Below are positions 5,752-16,000 of a stretch of 19,855 nt of DNA, in pieces. A program made the translations under genes and the position numbers. Under the pieces are notes generated by a model. That model was not told the DNA's origin and ran no database searches. It saw only the letters and a program-made list of their open reading frames with translations. Each line of letters opens with the position of its first letter. The first letter of the stretch is position 1. This DNA comes from an uncultured Burkholderiales bacterium (GTDB lineage: Bacteria; Pseudomonadota; Gammaproteobacteria; Burkholderiales; Burkholderiaceae), in NCBI GenBank assembly GCA_946480465.1, contig CAMLJY010000089.1, forward strand, positions 1 to 19,855, given 5' to 3'.

Positions 5752-6984
5752 TCAGGCAGCCGGCGCGCTGCTGCGCGGCGAGAAGAGCCGCTCGGTCTCG
5801 AGCACCGCCACATTCAGCCGCTGCAGGGGCCAGATCTGGTCCTCGCCGCCGGTGTTCGTGAAGGCGAAGCTGGCGCTGCGGCCGGCCGTGTCGAGCACGA
5901 CCAGACTGAAGAAGCCCGCGTAGGCACCGTCGTGCGTCAGCACCGGCCGCCCGTTGATCTTCTGCGCGATCCAGCCGAGGGCGTAATCCCCCTCCTCCAG
6001 CGTGCGCAGGCGCCGCACGTAGGTGTCCGGCAGCGGCGTCGGCCGGCCCTGCAGCGCCAGCATGTGCCAGCGCACCCAGCGCGCGTAGCCCTCGGTCGTC
6101 ACCGATGCATCGGCGCCGGCCGGCCGCAGCACCTCGATCCAGCGCGCCAGCCGGCTGTCTTCCGGCGGCAGCGCCGCCACCTGGCCCAGCGGACCGGCAT
6201 GGCCCCACGGGCGATCGCGCGGCGCCTCGTCGGCGGGCTGCCAGCGCAGCCCCACGTCCAGCGGCTGGTTCAGTTCCTGCTCGAACAACAGCGGATAGGG
6301 ATGGCCGCTGCGTGCCTCCAGCATCATCGCGGCCAGGCCATAGCCGGCATTCGAGTACAGGAAATCGCGACCGGGCACCCGGCCGCCCGGCGAAGGCTGC
6401 GCGAGCAGCCAGGCGGCGAAGAAGCGCTGGCGCCCGGCCAGCGTGGCCGGCTCGTCGGCCGCGTCATTCGGAAGGTATTCATGGAAGGTGGCCACGTCGG
6501 CCGGGTTGTCGAAGGCCATCACGCCGCCGCGGTGCCCGAGCAGCTGCTCCAGCGTCACGCCGCGGTAGGCGGCTCGCATGGCAGGCGCCAGGTCGGGCAA
6601 GGCTTGGGCGAGCGTCGTGGTCCAGGCGATCAGCCCGCGCTCGACCAGCCGCGCCGCGACCAGCGAGGCCATCGCCTTCGTGGTCGAGCCGTGCATGAAC
6701 CGGTCGCCCTGCCGCAGACGGTCGTCCGTGCCGAGCTTGCGCAGCCCGGCGGCCTGCTGGCGCCGGCGGTCGAGCGTCATGTGGTTGACGACGATGCCGA
6801 CCAGGCCGCTGCGCACGGCCTCGTCCGCCACGCGCTGCAGCTCCGGCGAGTCGCTGGTGGCGGGCAAAGCCTCGTCATCACCGCCGCCACAGCCGGGAAG
6901 CACCGCCGCGGCCAGCGCGGCCGCCGAGGCCAGGACGAAGGAACGGCGCCCGCGGGAAGGAGGAGAAGGAAGGGAAGAGAGCAT
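5752..6984 (-). CDS. Tat-exported lipoprotein serine hydrolase (beta-lactamase class C fold)
   Basis: A 410-residue serine hydrolase of the beta-lactamase/penicillin-binding protein-like family (PF00144). The N-terminus has a twin-arginine-like motif RGRRSFVLA (residues 11-19), a hydrophobic stretch and a lipobox LPGC with C32 as the lipidated residue, so the mature protein is probably a membrane-anchored periplasmic lipoprotein. The catalytic motifs are in order: S100-T-T-K103 (SxxK), Y210-S-N212 (YxN) and H351-D-G353 in place of the KTG/HxG triad. The family includes esterases, D-aminopeptidases and true AmpC enzymes; the variable third motif argues against a classical beta-lactamase. No strong ribosome-binding site precedes the ATG at 6982-6984. 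The gene stands alone, convergent with the GNAT gene. Confidence 0.88.
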   Translation of the reverse strand: MLSSLPSPPSRGRRSFVLASAAALAAAVLPGCGGGDDEALPATSDSPELQRVADEAVRSGLVGIVVNHMTLDRRRQQAAGLRKLGTDDRLRQGDRFMHGSTTKAMASLVAARLVERGLIAWTTTLAQALPDLAPAMRAAYRGVTLEQLLGHRGGVMAFDNPADVATFHEYLPNDAADEPATLAGRQRFFAAWLLAQPSPGGRVPGRDFLYSNAGYGLAAMMLEARSGHPYPLLFEQELNQPLDVGLRWQPADEAPRDRPWGHAGPLGQVAALPPEDSRLARWIEVLRPAGADASVTTEGYARWVRWHMLALQGRPTPLPDTYVRRLRTLEEGDYALGWIAQKINGRPVLTHDGAYAGFFSLVVLDTAGRSASFAFTNTGGEDQIWPLQRLNVAVLETERLFSPRSSAPAA

Positions 6985-7370
6985 TCATGAAGCCCGGAAA
7001 TGAAGACGGGGCCCATTCTTCGGATCGATCCTCAAGCAAGGCCAAAGAACGCTGTGTGCGGCCGGCTGCAAGACGCGGATCAGCCGCCTGCGATCACGAC
7101 ATCCAAAGGAAGCGTCAGGACCAAGGAGCAGCACGCCACCGGCCACAGCTGCCCTCCGAGGCGCCCGCCGACGCGGATGCCATGCCTGGCAGCTTCACGA
7201 CTCCCTGCAGGGGGCCGGGGTCGTCTTCGATGAGCAGGACGGGCATCCGGCGGCGTTGTCCGGATTCAGGCCCAGGGACACCGAAGCGCCGTCCTCCGAC
7301 CGAGGCGCGCGCCTGGCGCCGCGCAGCGCGTCCGGCCGCGGCGCACCGGGCCTCAGCGCACCCGCGGGCC
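6985..7370. other. 386-bp gene-poor region
   Basis: This stretch lies upstream of the serine hydrolase gene and downstream of the second LysR gene. It must hold the hydrolase promoter, but I see no convincing -35/-10 pair. Short open frames on both strands lack ribosome-binding sites and family features, except for a possible response-regulator relic (7115-7246, minus strand). The right end runs into an 18-bp tandem duplication. Confidence 0.6.
7115..7246 (-). pseudogene. possible remnant of a response-regulator receiver domain
   Basis: A minus-strand frame of 43 codons opens with MPVLLIEDDPGPLQGVVKL, which matches the first beta strand and acidic pocket (VLLIEDD) of OmpR-type two-component receivers. 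After about 20 residues the similarity stops, and the frame ends at 7115-7117 without the phospho-accepting Asp or the rest of the domain. There is no ribosome-binding site. It would be the decayed 5' end of a response-regulator gene. The matching stretch is short, so chance cannot be excluded. Confidence 0.3.
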
Positions 7371-7383
7371 TCAGCGCACCCGC
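7348..7383. repeat. 18-bp tandem duplication across a stop codon
   Basis: GGGCCTCAGCGCACCCGC is present twice in direct succession (7348-7365 and 7366-7383). On the minus strand it covers the last codons and the TGA of the second LysR gene, so the sequence coding GPRVR followed by a stop is duplicated. A further partial copy begins at 7384. Confidence 0.9.
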
Positions 7384-8336
7384 GGGCCGCGGCGCGCCCG
7401 GCGGGCAGCGGCTGCTTCGCCCGGCACGTCGCCCGCGCCCTGCCCCTCGCGCGCTTCCTGCTGGATCCACCGGCGGAAGGCCTGCAGCGGGGGGTAGCTT
7501 TCCCGGCCGACCGGCCAGGCCAGGTGGTAGTGCTCGGCGCTTTCCATCGGCCGGTCCACCGCCCGCACCAGCTCGCCGCGGGCCAGCTCGGCGTCGATCA
7601 ACAAGGTGGGCAGCAAGGCCACGCCCAGGCCGGCGATCGCGGCCTGCGTGGCCACCGCGAACTGGTCGACCAGCATGCCGTGCACCTCGTCGAAACCAAC
7701 GTCCGCAGCACGCAGCCAGCGCTCCCAGGCATCCGGGCGGCTGACCAGGTGCATCAGCGGCGCCTTCAGCAGGTCGGCCGGCTTGCGAAGCTTGTACCGC
7801 GCCCGAAGCGCGGGGCTGCAGGCCGGCACCACGGTCTCCTTCATCAGGAAGTCGAGCCGGGCGCCGGGCCACTCGGGCGCGCCGAAGTGGACCGCGGCAT
7901 CGAGCGGATCGGACTGGAAGTCGAAGGGCACCAGCCGGGTGGTCAGGTTGATCGTGACCCCTGGATTCGCCGCCAGGAACTTCGGCAGGCGCGGCGCCAG
8001 CCACCGGGTGCCGAAGGTCGGCAGGATCGCCAGGTTGAGCGTGCCGCCCTGCGGGTTGGCCTTGAAGCCGAGCGTGGCGTTGGCCACCTGCTGCAGCGCG
8101 CGCCGGATGTCCTGCGCGTAGGCCTCGCCCGCCGGTGTCAGCCGCACGGTCTGCCGCTCGCGCACGAACAGCTCGGCGCCCAGCAGGTCCTCCAGGCTTC
8201 GGATCTGGCGGCTGACGGCGCTTTGCGTCAGCTTCAGCTCAGCCGCCGCGGCGGTGAAGCTTTGCAGCCGCGCGGCCGACTCGAAGGCCACGAGAACTGA
8301 CATCGGGGGCAGGAAGCGGCGTGGAAGCAAGGCCAT
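7371..8336 (-). CDS. LysR-family regulator, GcvA-like
   Basis: A 321-residue LysR-type regulator of the GcvA-like subgroup. The N-terminus (LPPMSVLVAFESAARLQSF) and the helix-turn-helix AAELKLTQSAVSRQIRSLE lie in residues about 9-68. The effector domain follows with the subgroup features GTLNLAILPTFGTRWLAPRL and FDFQSDPLDAAVHFG. The C-terminus is an unusual Ala/Arg-rich tail that ends inside the 18-bp duplication. The start ATG at 8334-8336 gives normal length. It is divergent from the DAO-family oxidoreductase and its leader ORF (the ORF starts 105 bp away), which suggests it regulates that pair, as GcvA-like proteins often control the divergent gene. The co-inducer is unknown. Confidence 0.9.
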   Translation of the reverse strand: MALLPRRFLPPMSVLVAFESAARLQSFTAAAAELKLTQSAVSRQIRSLEDLLGAELFVRERQTVRLTPAGEAYAQDIRRALQQVANATLGFKANPQGGTLNLAILPTFGTRWLAPRLPKFLAANPGVTINLTTRLVPFDFQSDPLDAAVHFGAPEWPGARLDFLMKETVVPACSPALRARYKLRKPADLLKAPLMHLVSRPDAWERWLRAADVGFDEVHGMLVDQFAVATQAAIAGLGVALLPTLLIDAELARGELVRAVDRPMESAEHYHLAWPVGRESYPPLQAFRRWIQQEAREGQGAGDVPGEAAAARRARRGPRVR

Positions 8337-8441
8337 GGGTCATTCCGTCGCCGCATGATATGGGACTGGAAGCTCGTTTGCGATCGAGCGGCGATGCTCC
8401 CAGAATCGCCCGGTCCAAGCCCTCGTTGATGCCCCGCAAGC

Positions 8442-8585
8442 ATGACCGTTGCCCTGCCGAACGAACGCGCCGCAGACCGCGCCGGCGCGCCCGCGGCCTG
8501 GAAGGTGGCGGTTCGGGAGGCGGTCCAGGAGGCGGCCCGGCCGCGCGCCCGCGCGCAGCAGCCGGTGCAGCAAGGGGCCACATGA
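8442..8585 (+). CDS. small ORF overlapping the oxidoreductase gene by ATGA (47 aa)
   Basis: An ATG at 8442 opens a 47-codon frame whose TGA at 8583-8585 overlaps the ATG (8582) of the oxidoreductase in the ATGA arrangement typical of translational coupling. The product starts MTVALPNERAADRAGAPAAW and is Ala/Arg/Gln-rich; its middle (KVAVREAVQEAARPRARAQQ) could be an amphipathic helix. It has no recognised family, signal peptide or membrane segment. It could be a leader peptide, a coupling cistron, or the remains of a larger gene. A ribosome-binding site is not obvious, so the call is tentative. Confidence 0.4.
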   Translation: MTVALPNERAADRAGAPAAWKVAVREAVQEAARPRARAQQPVQQGAT

Positions 8586-9874
8586 ACGGCGACCCGCGCT
8601 CCCACGGCCTGTGGGAAGCCACGGCGCCCGCCGCCCCGGCCACGCAGGCTCTGACCGGGCCGCTGCGCGTCGACGTCGCGGTCATCGGCGGAGGGTTCAC
8701 CGGCTTGTCGGCCGCGCTGCACCTGGCCGAAGGCGGCGCACGCTGCGCGGTGCTGGAGGCCGGTGACCTCGGCTTCGGCGCCTCCGGCCGCAACGTGGGG
8801 CTGGTGAATGCCGGCCTGTGGGTGATGCCCGCCGCGCTGCAGGCCGAACTGGGCCCCACCTGGGGCCCGCGCCTGCTGGACGCGCTGGGCAACGGACCCG
8901 CCGTCGTCTTCGACCTGATCGCGCGGCGCCGCATCGCCTGCGAAGCGGTGCACCGGGGAACGCTGCACTGCGCGGTCGGCCCGCGCGGCCAGGCCGAGCT
9001 GCGCGAGCGCGCCCGCCAGTGGCTTGCGCTGGGCGCGCCGGTGCAGGTGCTGGATGCACGGCGCACGCGGCAGCTCACCGGCACCGGCGCCTACGCTGCC
9101 GCGCTGCTCGACCACCGGGCCGGCACCGTGCAGCCGCTGGCCTACGTGCGCGGCCTGGCCGCGGCGGCCGGCCGCGCCGGCGCGCGCATCCACACGCACA
9201 CGCGCGTGACCGCGGCCGAACGAAGCGGCACCGAATGGCAATTGGCCACCAGCAGTGGTGGCAGCGTGGCGGCGGAGTGGGTCATCGTCGCCACCGATGC
9301 CTACACCGGCCCCCGCGGTCCCTGGCCCGGCATCCTGACCGAACAGGTACCGCTGCCCTACTTCAACCTGGCCACGGCACCGCTGCCGGCGGACTGCGCG
9401 GCCGGCATCCTGCCCGAGCGCCAGGGCGCCTGGGACACGCGGCAGGTGCTGTCATCGTTCCGACTCGACGCCGCCGGGCGGCTGGTCTTCGGCAGCGTAG
9501 GCGCCCTGCGGGGCATCGGCCGGCCGATCCACCGCGACTGGGCCCGGCGCGCATTGGCAAGACTATTTCCGCAGCTGCGAGACCTGCCCTTCGAACATGA
9601 ATGGCACGGCAGCATCGGCATGACGCGCGACGCGCTGCCGCGCTTCCACGAGCTGGACTGCAAGGTGCTGTCGATCAGCGGCTTCAACGGCCGCGGCATC
9701 GCCCCCGGAACGGTCCTCGGCCGGGCACTGGCGAACCTGGTGCTCGGCACCGTCCCTCGCGAAGACCTGCCACTGCCGCTGACACCCGTGCTGCCCGCCC
9801 CGTGGCGCCGTGCGAAGGCGCTGGGCTACGAAGCCGGTGCGCAGGCCTTCCATCTGGTGGATGCGCGGCTCTGA
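8582..9874 (+). CDS. FAD-dependent amine/amino-acid oxidoreductase (DAO family, PuuB-like)
   Basis: A 430-residue soluble flavoenzyme of the D-amino-acid oxidase family (PF01266, COG0665). The FAD-binding Rossmann motif is VAVIGGGFTGLSAALHLAE (G36, G37, G38, G41), with E59 contacting the ribose. GFGASGRNVG at about residues 64-73 is the SGRN loop typical of gamma-glutamylputrescine oxidase (PuuB) and related amine oxidases. The C-terminal block SISGFNGRGIAPGTVLGRAL completes the FAD site. It probably oxidises a primary or secondary amine or amino acid, with the substrate unknown; no other polyamine gene is in view to fix the role. The start at 8582 is supported by AAGGGG 4 nt upstream; a longer frame open on the left has no homology. 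The divergent GcvA-like gene is the likely regulator. Confidence 0.85.
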   Translation: MNGDPRSHGLWEATAPAAPATQALTGPLRVDVAVIGGGFTGLSAALHLAEGGARCAVLEAGDLGFGASGRNVGLVNAGLWVMPAALQAELGPTWGPRLLDALGNGPAVVFDLIARRRIACEAVHRGTLHCAVGPRGQAELRERARQWLALGAPVQVLDARRTRQLTGTGAYAAALLDHRAGTVQPLAYVRGLAAAAGRAGARIHTHTRVTAAERSGTEWQLATSSGGSVAAEWVIVATDAYTGPRGPWPGILTEQVPLPYFNLATAPLPADCAAGILPERQGAWDTRQVLSSFRLDAAGRLVFGSVGALRGIGRPIHRDWARRALARLFPQLRDLPFEHEWHGSIGMTRDALPRFHELDCKVLSISGFNGRGIAPGTVLGRALANLVLGTVPREDLPLPLTPVLPAPWRRAKALGYEAGAQAFHLVDARL

Positions 9875-10083
9875 GCACCGGGTGAAGGTTGCATTCGCAC
9901 GGCCGGCGCGCAGTCGTCGGAAAGCCGCGTGCGGATTCCCTCGCCCCCCGCGGATGCTGCCCGCACGACCCCCGGCTGAAGGCGAGGGACGGCCCATGCC
10001 GCCGACGCGGCCGCCTCCTCTTCTGCTACAACGAGGCCGAGATCGCGCCGGATAGGCCGCAAGGGAACGAGGGAGAACAGCGC
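9875..10083 (+). promoter_or_regulatory. 5' region of the giant helicase-nuclease gene
   Basis: The 209-bp gap holds a possible extended -10 element, TGCTACAAC at 10024-10032, with no good -35, and a ribosome-binding site GAGGGAG at 10069-10075, 8 nt before the ATG at 10084. Further left, TCCCTCGCC (9937-9945) and GGCGAGGGA (9981-9989) form a 9-bp inverted repeat that could be a weak hairpin after the oxidoreductase gene; no T-run follows it. Confidence 0.35.
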
Positions 10084-13000
10084 ATGGCAGTAGATCCAGG
10101 TCACCCCATGGAGGCGGAGACGCAGGGCGATCAAGTCCAGGCCGCCGCTGCCCCCCCCGGTCCCCGACTGCAGGTCGCCCCGGTCGCGAAGCTGAACCTT
10201 GCCGACTTCCAGAACTCGGTTCCTGCGCTGCATGAGCTGGCCATCGTCAACGACACGGCCTCAGCGCTCTTCGACCTCACGATCCAACTCGCCTGCGAGC
10301 CCGCATTCATCCAGTCACGCACGTGGAGCCTGGACGTGGTGGGCGCCGGCGAGACCTATCACTTGAAAGACTTGGACGTTCAGCTGGATGGCATCCTGCT
10401 GTCGCGGCTCACGGAGGCCGAGTCGGCCACGCTGACCGTCGAACTGCGCAGTGCCAGGCAAGCGGATGCCGTGCTGGCCCGCAGCGTGCACACGGTGGAG
10501 CTGCTGGCGCGCAACCAGTGGGGTGGCATAGGCCACCTGCCGGAGATGGTGGCGGCCTTCGTTCAGCCCAACGATCCCGCGGTCGACCACCTCCTGAAAG
10601 GTGCGGCCCTGGCGCTGGAGGCCGCGGGCAAGTCAGGCTCGATCGACGGCTACACGCAGGGTGCGAAGCGGGCCTGGGAGCTGGCGTCCGGCCTCTGGAC
10701 GGCCGTGTTGCAGCGCAAGTTGCACTACGCACTGCCGCCGGCCAGCTTCGAACGGGCAGGCCAGAAGGTGCGCAGCCCGAGCCAAGTGCTGGACGCTGGC
10801 CTGGCCACCTGCCTGGACCTCACGCTGCTGTTCGCCGCGGCGCTGGAACAGGCGCACTTGAACCCGCTGCTCGTCTTCACCCGCGGCCATGCCTTCGTGG
10901 GCTTATGGCTGCGCGCCGAGGAGTTCTCCAGCGCCGTGGTCGACGACATCACCGCACTGCGCAAGCGGCTGAAGCTGCAGGAGATGCTCGTCTTCGAGAC
11001 CACCCTGGCTGCCCAGGGCCAGGCGGCGGGCTTCAGCCAGGCCATTGCCCATGCGAATCGCCAGCTGTCTGAGGAAGAGCAGGACAAGTTCGAACTGGTC
11101 GTGGATGTGCGGCGCGCCCGCATGTCGCGCATCAAACCGCTGGCGCTGGGGCAGGTGGCTGCCAACACGGCAGCTCCGGAGGCGGTGCAGCCCGAACGCA
11201 CCGCCACACTGGAAGACGCGCCCGACCTTCCCGAGGACTCCACCGTTCCCGAGGTGCCAGCCGCCGAGCTGAACCCGAAGGACCGCCTGGCCCGCTGGCA
11301 GCGCAAGCTGCTGGACCTGTCGCTGCGCAACGCGCTGCTAAATTTCCGTGGCGGCAGCAAAGCGCTGCTGCTGGAAGCCGCCGCGCCGACACTGGAAGAC
11401 GCGCTAGCGGAAGGGCAAACGATCAAGCTGCTGGCCAGCCCCGACCTGATGCAAGGCCGAGACCCCCGCAGCCAGCAGCTGCACGAAGCCCGCAGCCTGG
11501 AAGACCTGCGCCGCGCACACGCGGCCGATGCGCTGAAGCGGCGCGAGGTCTTCGTCCGGCTCGACCAGCAGGACCTCGACGGCCGCCTCGTGGAGCTGTA
11601 CCGCGGCGCCCGCAACGCACTGCAGGAAGGCGGTGCCAACACCCTGTACGTGGCGCTGGGCTTCCTGGTGTGGACGCGGCCCGACCGGCCGGAGGTCCGC
11701 GTCAAGGCGCCGCTGATCCTGCTGCCCGTCACGCTGGACCGCCGCAGCGCGCGCTCGGGCTTCACGCTGCAGGCGCACGAGGACGAACCGCGCTTCAACC
11801 CCACGCTGCTGGAGATGCTGCGCCAGGACTTCCAGCTCGACTTGGGCGTGCCCATCGGCGAACTGCCGCGCGACGATGCCGGCCTGGACATCGCCGGCAT
11901 CTGGAAGCGGGTGCGCGCGGCCATCAAGGACATCCGCGGCTGGGAGGTGAGCGAGGACGTGGTGCTGGCGATGTTCTCGTTCGCCAAGTACCTGATGTGG
12001 AAGGACCTGGCCGAACGCACCGACGACCTGCGCAAGAGCCCGGTGGTGGCCCACCTGATCGACACGCCGCGCGAGCCCTATCCCTCCGCGGTGCCCTTCC
12101 CGGACGAGCGCCGGCTCGACACCGACTACGCCCCGCAGCAGGTGTTCAGCCCGCTGCCGGCCGACTCGTCGCAGCTCTCGGCCGTGATGGCGGCCGCGAA
12201 GGGCAAGGACTTCGTGCTGATCGGCCCGCCGGGCACCGGCAAGAGCCAGACCATCGCCAACCTCATCGCGCAATGCCTGGCCGAAGACAAGCGCGTGCTC
12301 TTCGTGGCCGAGAAGATCGCCGCGCTGGACGTGGTGTATCGCCGTTTGCGCGAGGTGGGGCTGGGCGAGTTCTGCCTGGAACTGCACTCCAGCAAGAGCC
12401 GCAAGCTGGACGTGCTGAGCCAGCTGCACAAAGCCTGGGAAAGCCAGGGGGAAGTGGACGCGGCAGACTGGGCGGCCAAGGCGCGCCAGCTGGCCAGCGT
12501 GCGCGAGCAGCTGTCCACCTACGTCGACCGCCTGCACCGCCGCCACGCCAACGGCTGGACCATCCACCGGGCCATCGGCTGCGTCGTCGGTGGCGAGACT
12601 TTCCCCAACCTCCATTTGACGTGGCCATCGCCGCGCGCCCACGACGAGGCGGCCCTGGCCGCGCTGCGCGACCTGGCGGGTCGACTGCAGGCGAACGCCG
12701 CCGCCGTGGGCCCGGCGCAACTCACGGCCGGTCCGCTGGTGCCTGTGCATGCCACGGACTGGTCAGCCCGCTGGCAGCAGGACATGCAACACGCCGCGCA
12801 GGCGCTGCATGCAGCCGCCAGCGGCCATGCCGCCGCCGCGCGCCAGCTGGGCGCGGCGCTGTCCATCCACTGGCCGCCTCTGCACCGCCAGGCCCGTTCC
12901 GCGCTGGGCGTGCTGGCCAAGGCCCTGCCCCAGGCCGCGGGCCAGGATTGGAGCTTCTGCGTCCTGCCCCACAGCGAAGCGCTGTGCGCTGACCTCAAGG

Positions 13001-16000
13001 CCGGCGCCGAGTTGCTGGCACAGCACCGCGCGCTGTCGTCGCAGATGTCCACCCCCTGGTCCGCCGACGTGCAGGCGCGCCTGGTCCAGGCCCTGGACCT
13101 GCAAACCCAGCACCGGCGGCTGCATGCCCAGCTGGGCACACCGTGGCCGGCCGCGGTGAGCGACGAGGTGGAACGCGGCGTGCAGTGGATCGACGAGATG
13201 GCCACGCAGCGCCAGCGCCTGTCGGTCAAGTACGGCGCCGGCGTGGCCCAGCTCAACGTGGTGCAGCTGCAGCGCGAATGGGCCAAGGCCGACAAGTCGT
13301 TCTGGCCCCTGTCGTGGCTGGGCCGGCGCAAGGTGCACGCGGCCTTGGAGGCCGTGATCGAAGACACCCGCGAGCCGCGCGTGGCCGACGACCTGGCCGC
13401 GCTGGTGCGCATCAACAGCCTGCGCGACGACATCGACCAGCTGAACCCCGGCGCCGCTGCCGAAGGCCTGTGGGCCGGCGTGAAGACCCGCACCGACCAC
13501 GCCCGCAGCGCCCTGAAAGCCAACGCCGCCCTGCACGCCGCCCGCCAGCACAAGCCCTTCTCGCTGGACGGCCTGGCCGCGGCGCTGGAAGGCCACTGCG
13601 GCGAGCGCTGGGTCGCCGAGGCAAGGCGCCTGGCGGACCTGCACGCGCTGGACCAGCGCCTGGCCGCCTGCGCGGACCTGTCCGGGCCCAGCCACGGACT
13701 CTGGCGCGGCCACGACACGGACACCGAAGCGCTGCGCGCCGCGCTGGCCTTCGAACACGATCGCCTGACCGTCAAAGGACGCGGCAGCCTCGCGGCACCC
13801 CATGCCGCCGTGGCCCAGGGCCTCTGCGGCCCGCAGCTGCAGCAGGAGCACGCACGCCTGCTGGACCGCGCCGCCCTGGAAGCCCGCCTGCTCGCCCTGG
13901 AGACGCTAGCGGCCACCTGCCCCGGCGTCTGGCAGGGCCTGGACACCGATCCGGACCACATCACCCGAGCGCTGCGCTTCCACTCGTCGCTGCAGGCGGC
14001 CCTGTCCGGCCTGGGCCTGCCCGTCGAGCAGGCCGCGCCGGTGCGCCAGGCCCTGCACCACGTGCTGGCCACGCGGCGCCGGGAACTGGCCGACACCGCC
14101 GCCATCGGCCAGGCCTGCCAGCAGCTGCTGGCCCAATTGGGCGAGCTGCACGCCGCCATCGACCACTTCAGCAGCACGGCTGCGCAGCCCGATGCGGCCC
14201 GCCGCGCCTTCGCCGACCTGACGGCCGCCGACCTCGCCGCCGCCGCCGCGAAGGTGGAAGCCGCCCACCACGGCCTGCGCGCCTGGTGCGCCTGGCGCCA
14301 CGTGCAGGCCGAAGCGGGTAACGCCAGCCTCGCCGCGCTGGCCGACGCCATCGAGGCCAGCGACATCGCGCCCGAGCAAGCACCGCAGGCGTTCGAGGTG
14401 AACTACGCCCGCTGGTGGCTGGCCGAGGCGGTGGACGAAGACGAGGTGCTCAAGCGCTTCGTCTCCGCCGAGCATGAACGCCGCATCGCGGAATTCCGCG
14501 CGCTGGACGACCAGTTCACCGCCGTCACCCGCCAATGGATCCGCGCCAAGCTGTGCGCCGGCCTCCCTGCGGCCGACAGCATCCAGCGCAACAGCGAATG
14601 GGGCATCCTGCGCCGCGAAATCACCAAGAAGCGCCAGCACCTGCCGCTGCGCCAGCTGCTCCAGGAAATCCCATCGGCCGTGCTGCGACTCACGCCCTGC
14701 CTGCTGATGAGCCCGCTGTCCATCGCGCAGTACCTCTCGGCCAAGGCCAGCAACTTCGACATCGTCATCTTCGACGAGGCCTCGCAGATTCCCGTGTGGG
14801 ACGCCATCGGCGCCATGGCCCGCGGCCAGCAGGTGGTGATGGTGGGCGACCCCAAGCAACTGCCGCCCACCAACTTCTTCGACCGCGCCGAAGGTGCCGC
14901 AGATGCCGAGGACGTGGAAGGCGACCTGGAAAGCATCCTCGACGAATGCCTGGGCGCCAGCCTGCCCACGCGCAAGCTCAGCTGGCACTACCGCTCGCGC
15001 CACGAAAGCCTCATCGCCTTCAGCAACCACCGCTACTACGACGGCGGACTGGTCACCTTCCCCTCTCCGGTCACCGAAGACCGCGCGGTCAGCTTCCACC
15101 CCGTACAGGGCCGCTACGAGAAAGGCGGCGCCCGCATCAACCAGCCGGAGGCGAAGGCGCTGGTGGCCGACCTGGTGGCCCGCCTCAAGTCGCCGGGCTT
15201 CAGGGAATCCGGCCTGACGATCGGCGTCGTCACCTTCAATGCCGAACAGCAGGGCCTGATCGAAGACCTGCTCGATGCCGAGCGTCGCCAGGACCCCGAC
15301 CTGGAGCCCTTCTTCTCCGAGGTGCAGCTCGAACCCGTGTTCGTGAAGAACCTGGAAAGCGTTCAAGGCGACGAGCGCGACATCATGTACTTCTCGATCA
15401 CCTACGGGCCGGACCTGGCCGGCGCGCTGTCGATGAACTTCGGCCCGCTGAACCGCGACGGCGGCGAGCGCCGCCTGAACGTGGCCGTGACCCGCGCCCG
15501 CCACGAACTGCGCGTGTTCTCCAGCCTGCGCGGCGAGCAGATGGACCTGTCGCGCACCAAGGCCGCCGGTGTGCGCGACCTGAAGCACTTCCTCGAATTC
15601 GCCGAACGTGGACCGCGCGCGCTGGCCGAGGCGCACCACGGTAGCCAAGGTGAGTTCGACAGCCCTTTCGAAGCCAGCGTGGCCGCCGCGCTGCGCCGCA
15701 AGGGCTGGCAGGTGCACACACAGATCGGGGCGTCGTCGTTCCGCATCGACCTGGGCGTGGTGCACCCCGACTTCGCCGGCCGCTACCTGGCTGGCGTGGA
15801 ATGCGACGGCGCCACCTATCACCGATCCGCCACGGCCCGCGACCGCGACAAGTTGCGCGAACAGGTGCTGCGCGGGCTGGGCTGGCAGATCGTGCGGCTG
15901 TGGTCCACCGATTGGTGGGTGGATCCGGGTGGGACGCTGGAGCGGGTGCATGCCAGGCTCGCAGCGCTGCTCGAAGAGGACCGGGCGCGGCGGGCGGGCG

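Noticed and set aside
7000..7233. 77-codon plus-strand ORF in the gene-poor region
   Set aside because: It has no clear ribosome-binding site, an atypical composition and no family resemblance.
12519..15951. Long open frames (over 600 codons) antisense to the giant helicase-nuclease gene
   Set aside because: They are by-products of high GC at third codon positions. Their translations are repetitive Ala/Arg/Ser- or Val/Gly/Gln-rich with no family features or ribosome-binding sites, while the sense strand encodes clear helicase motifs.
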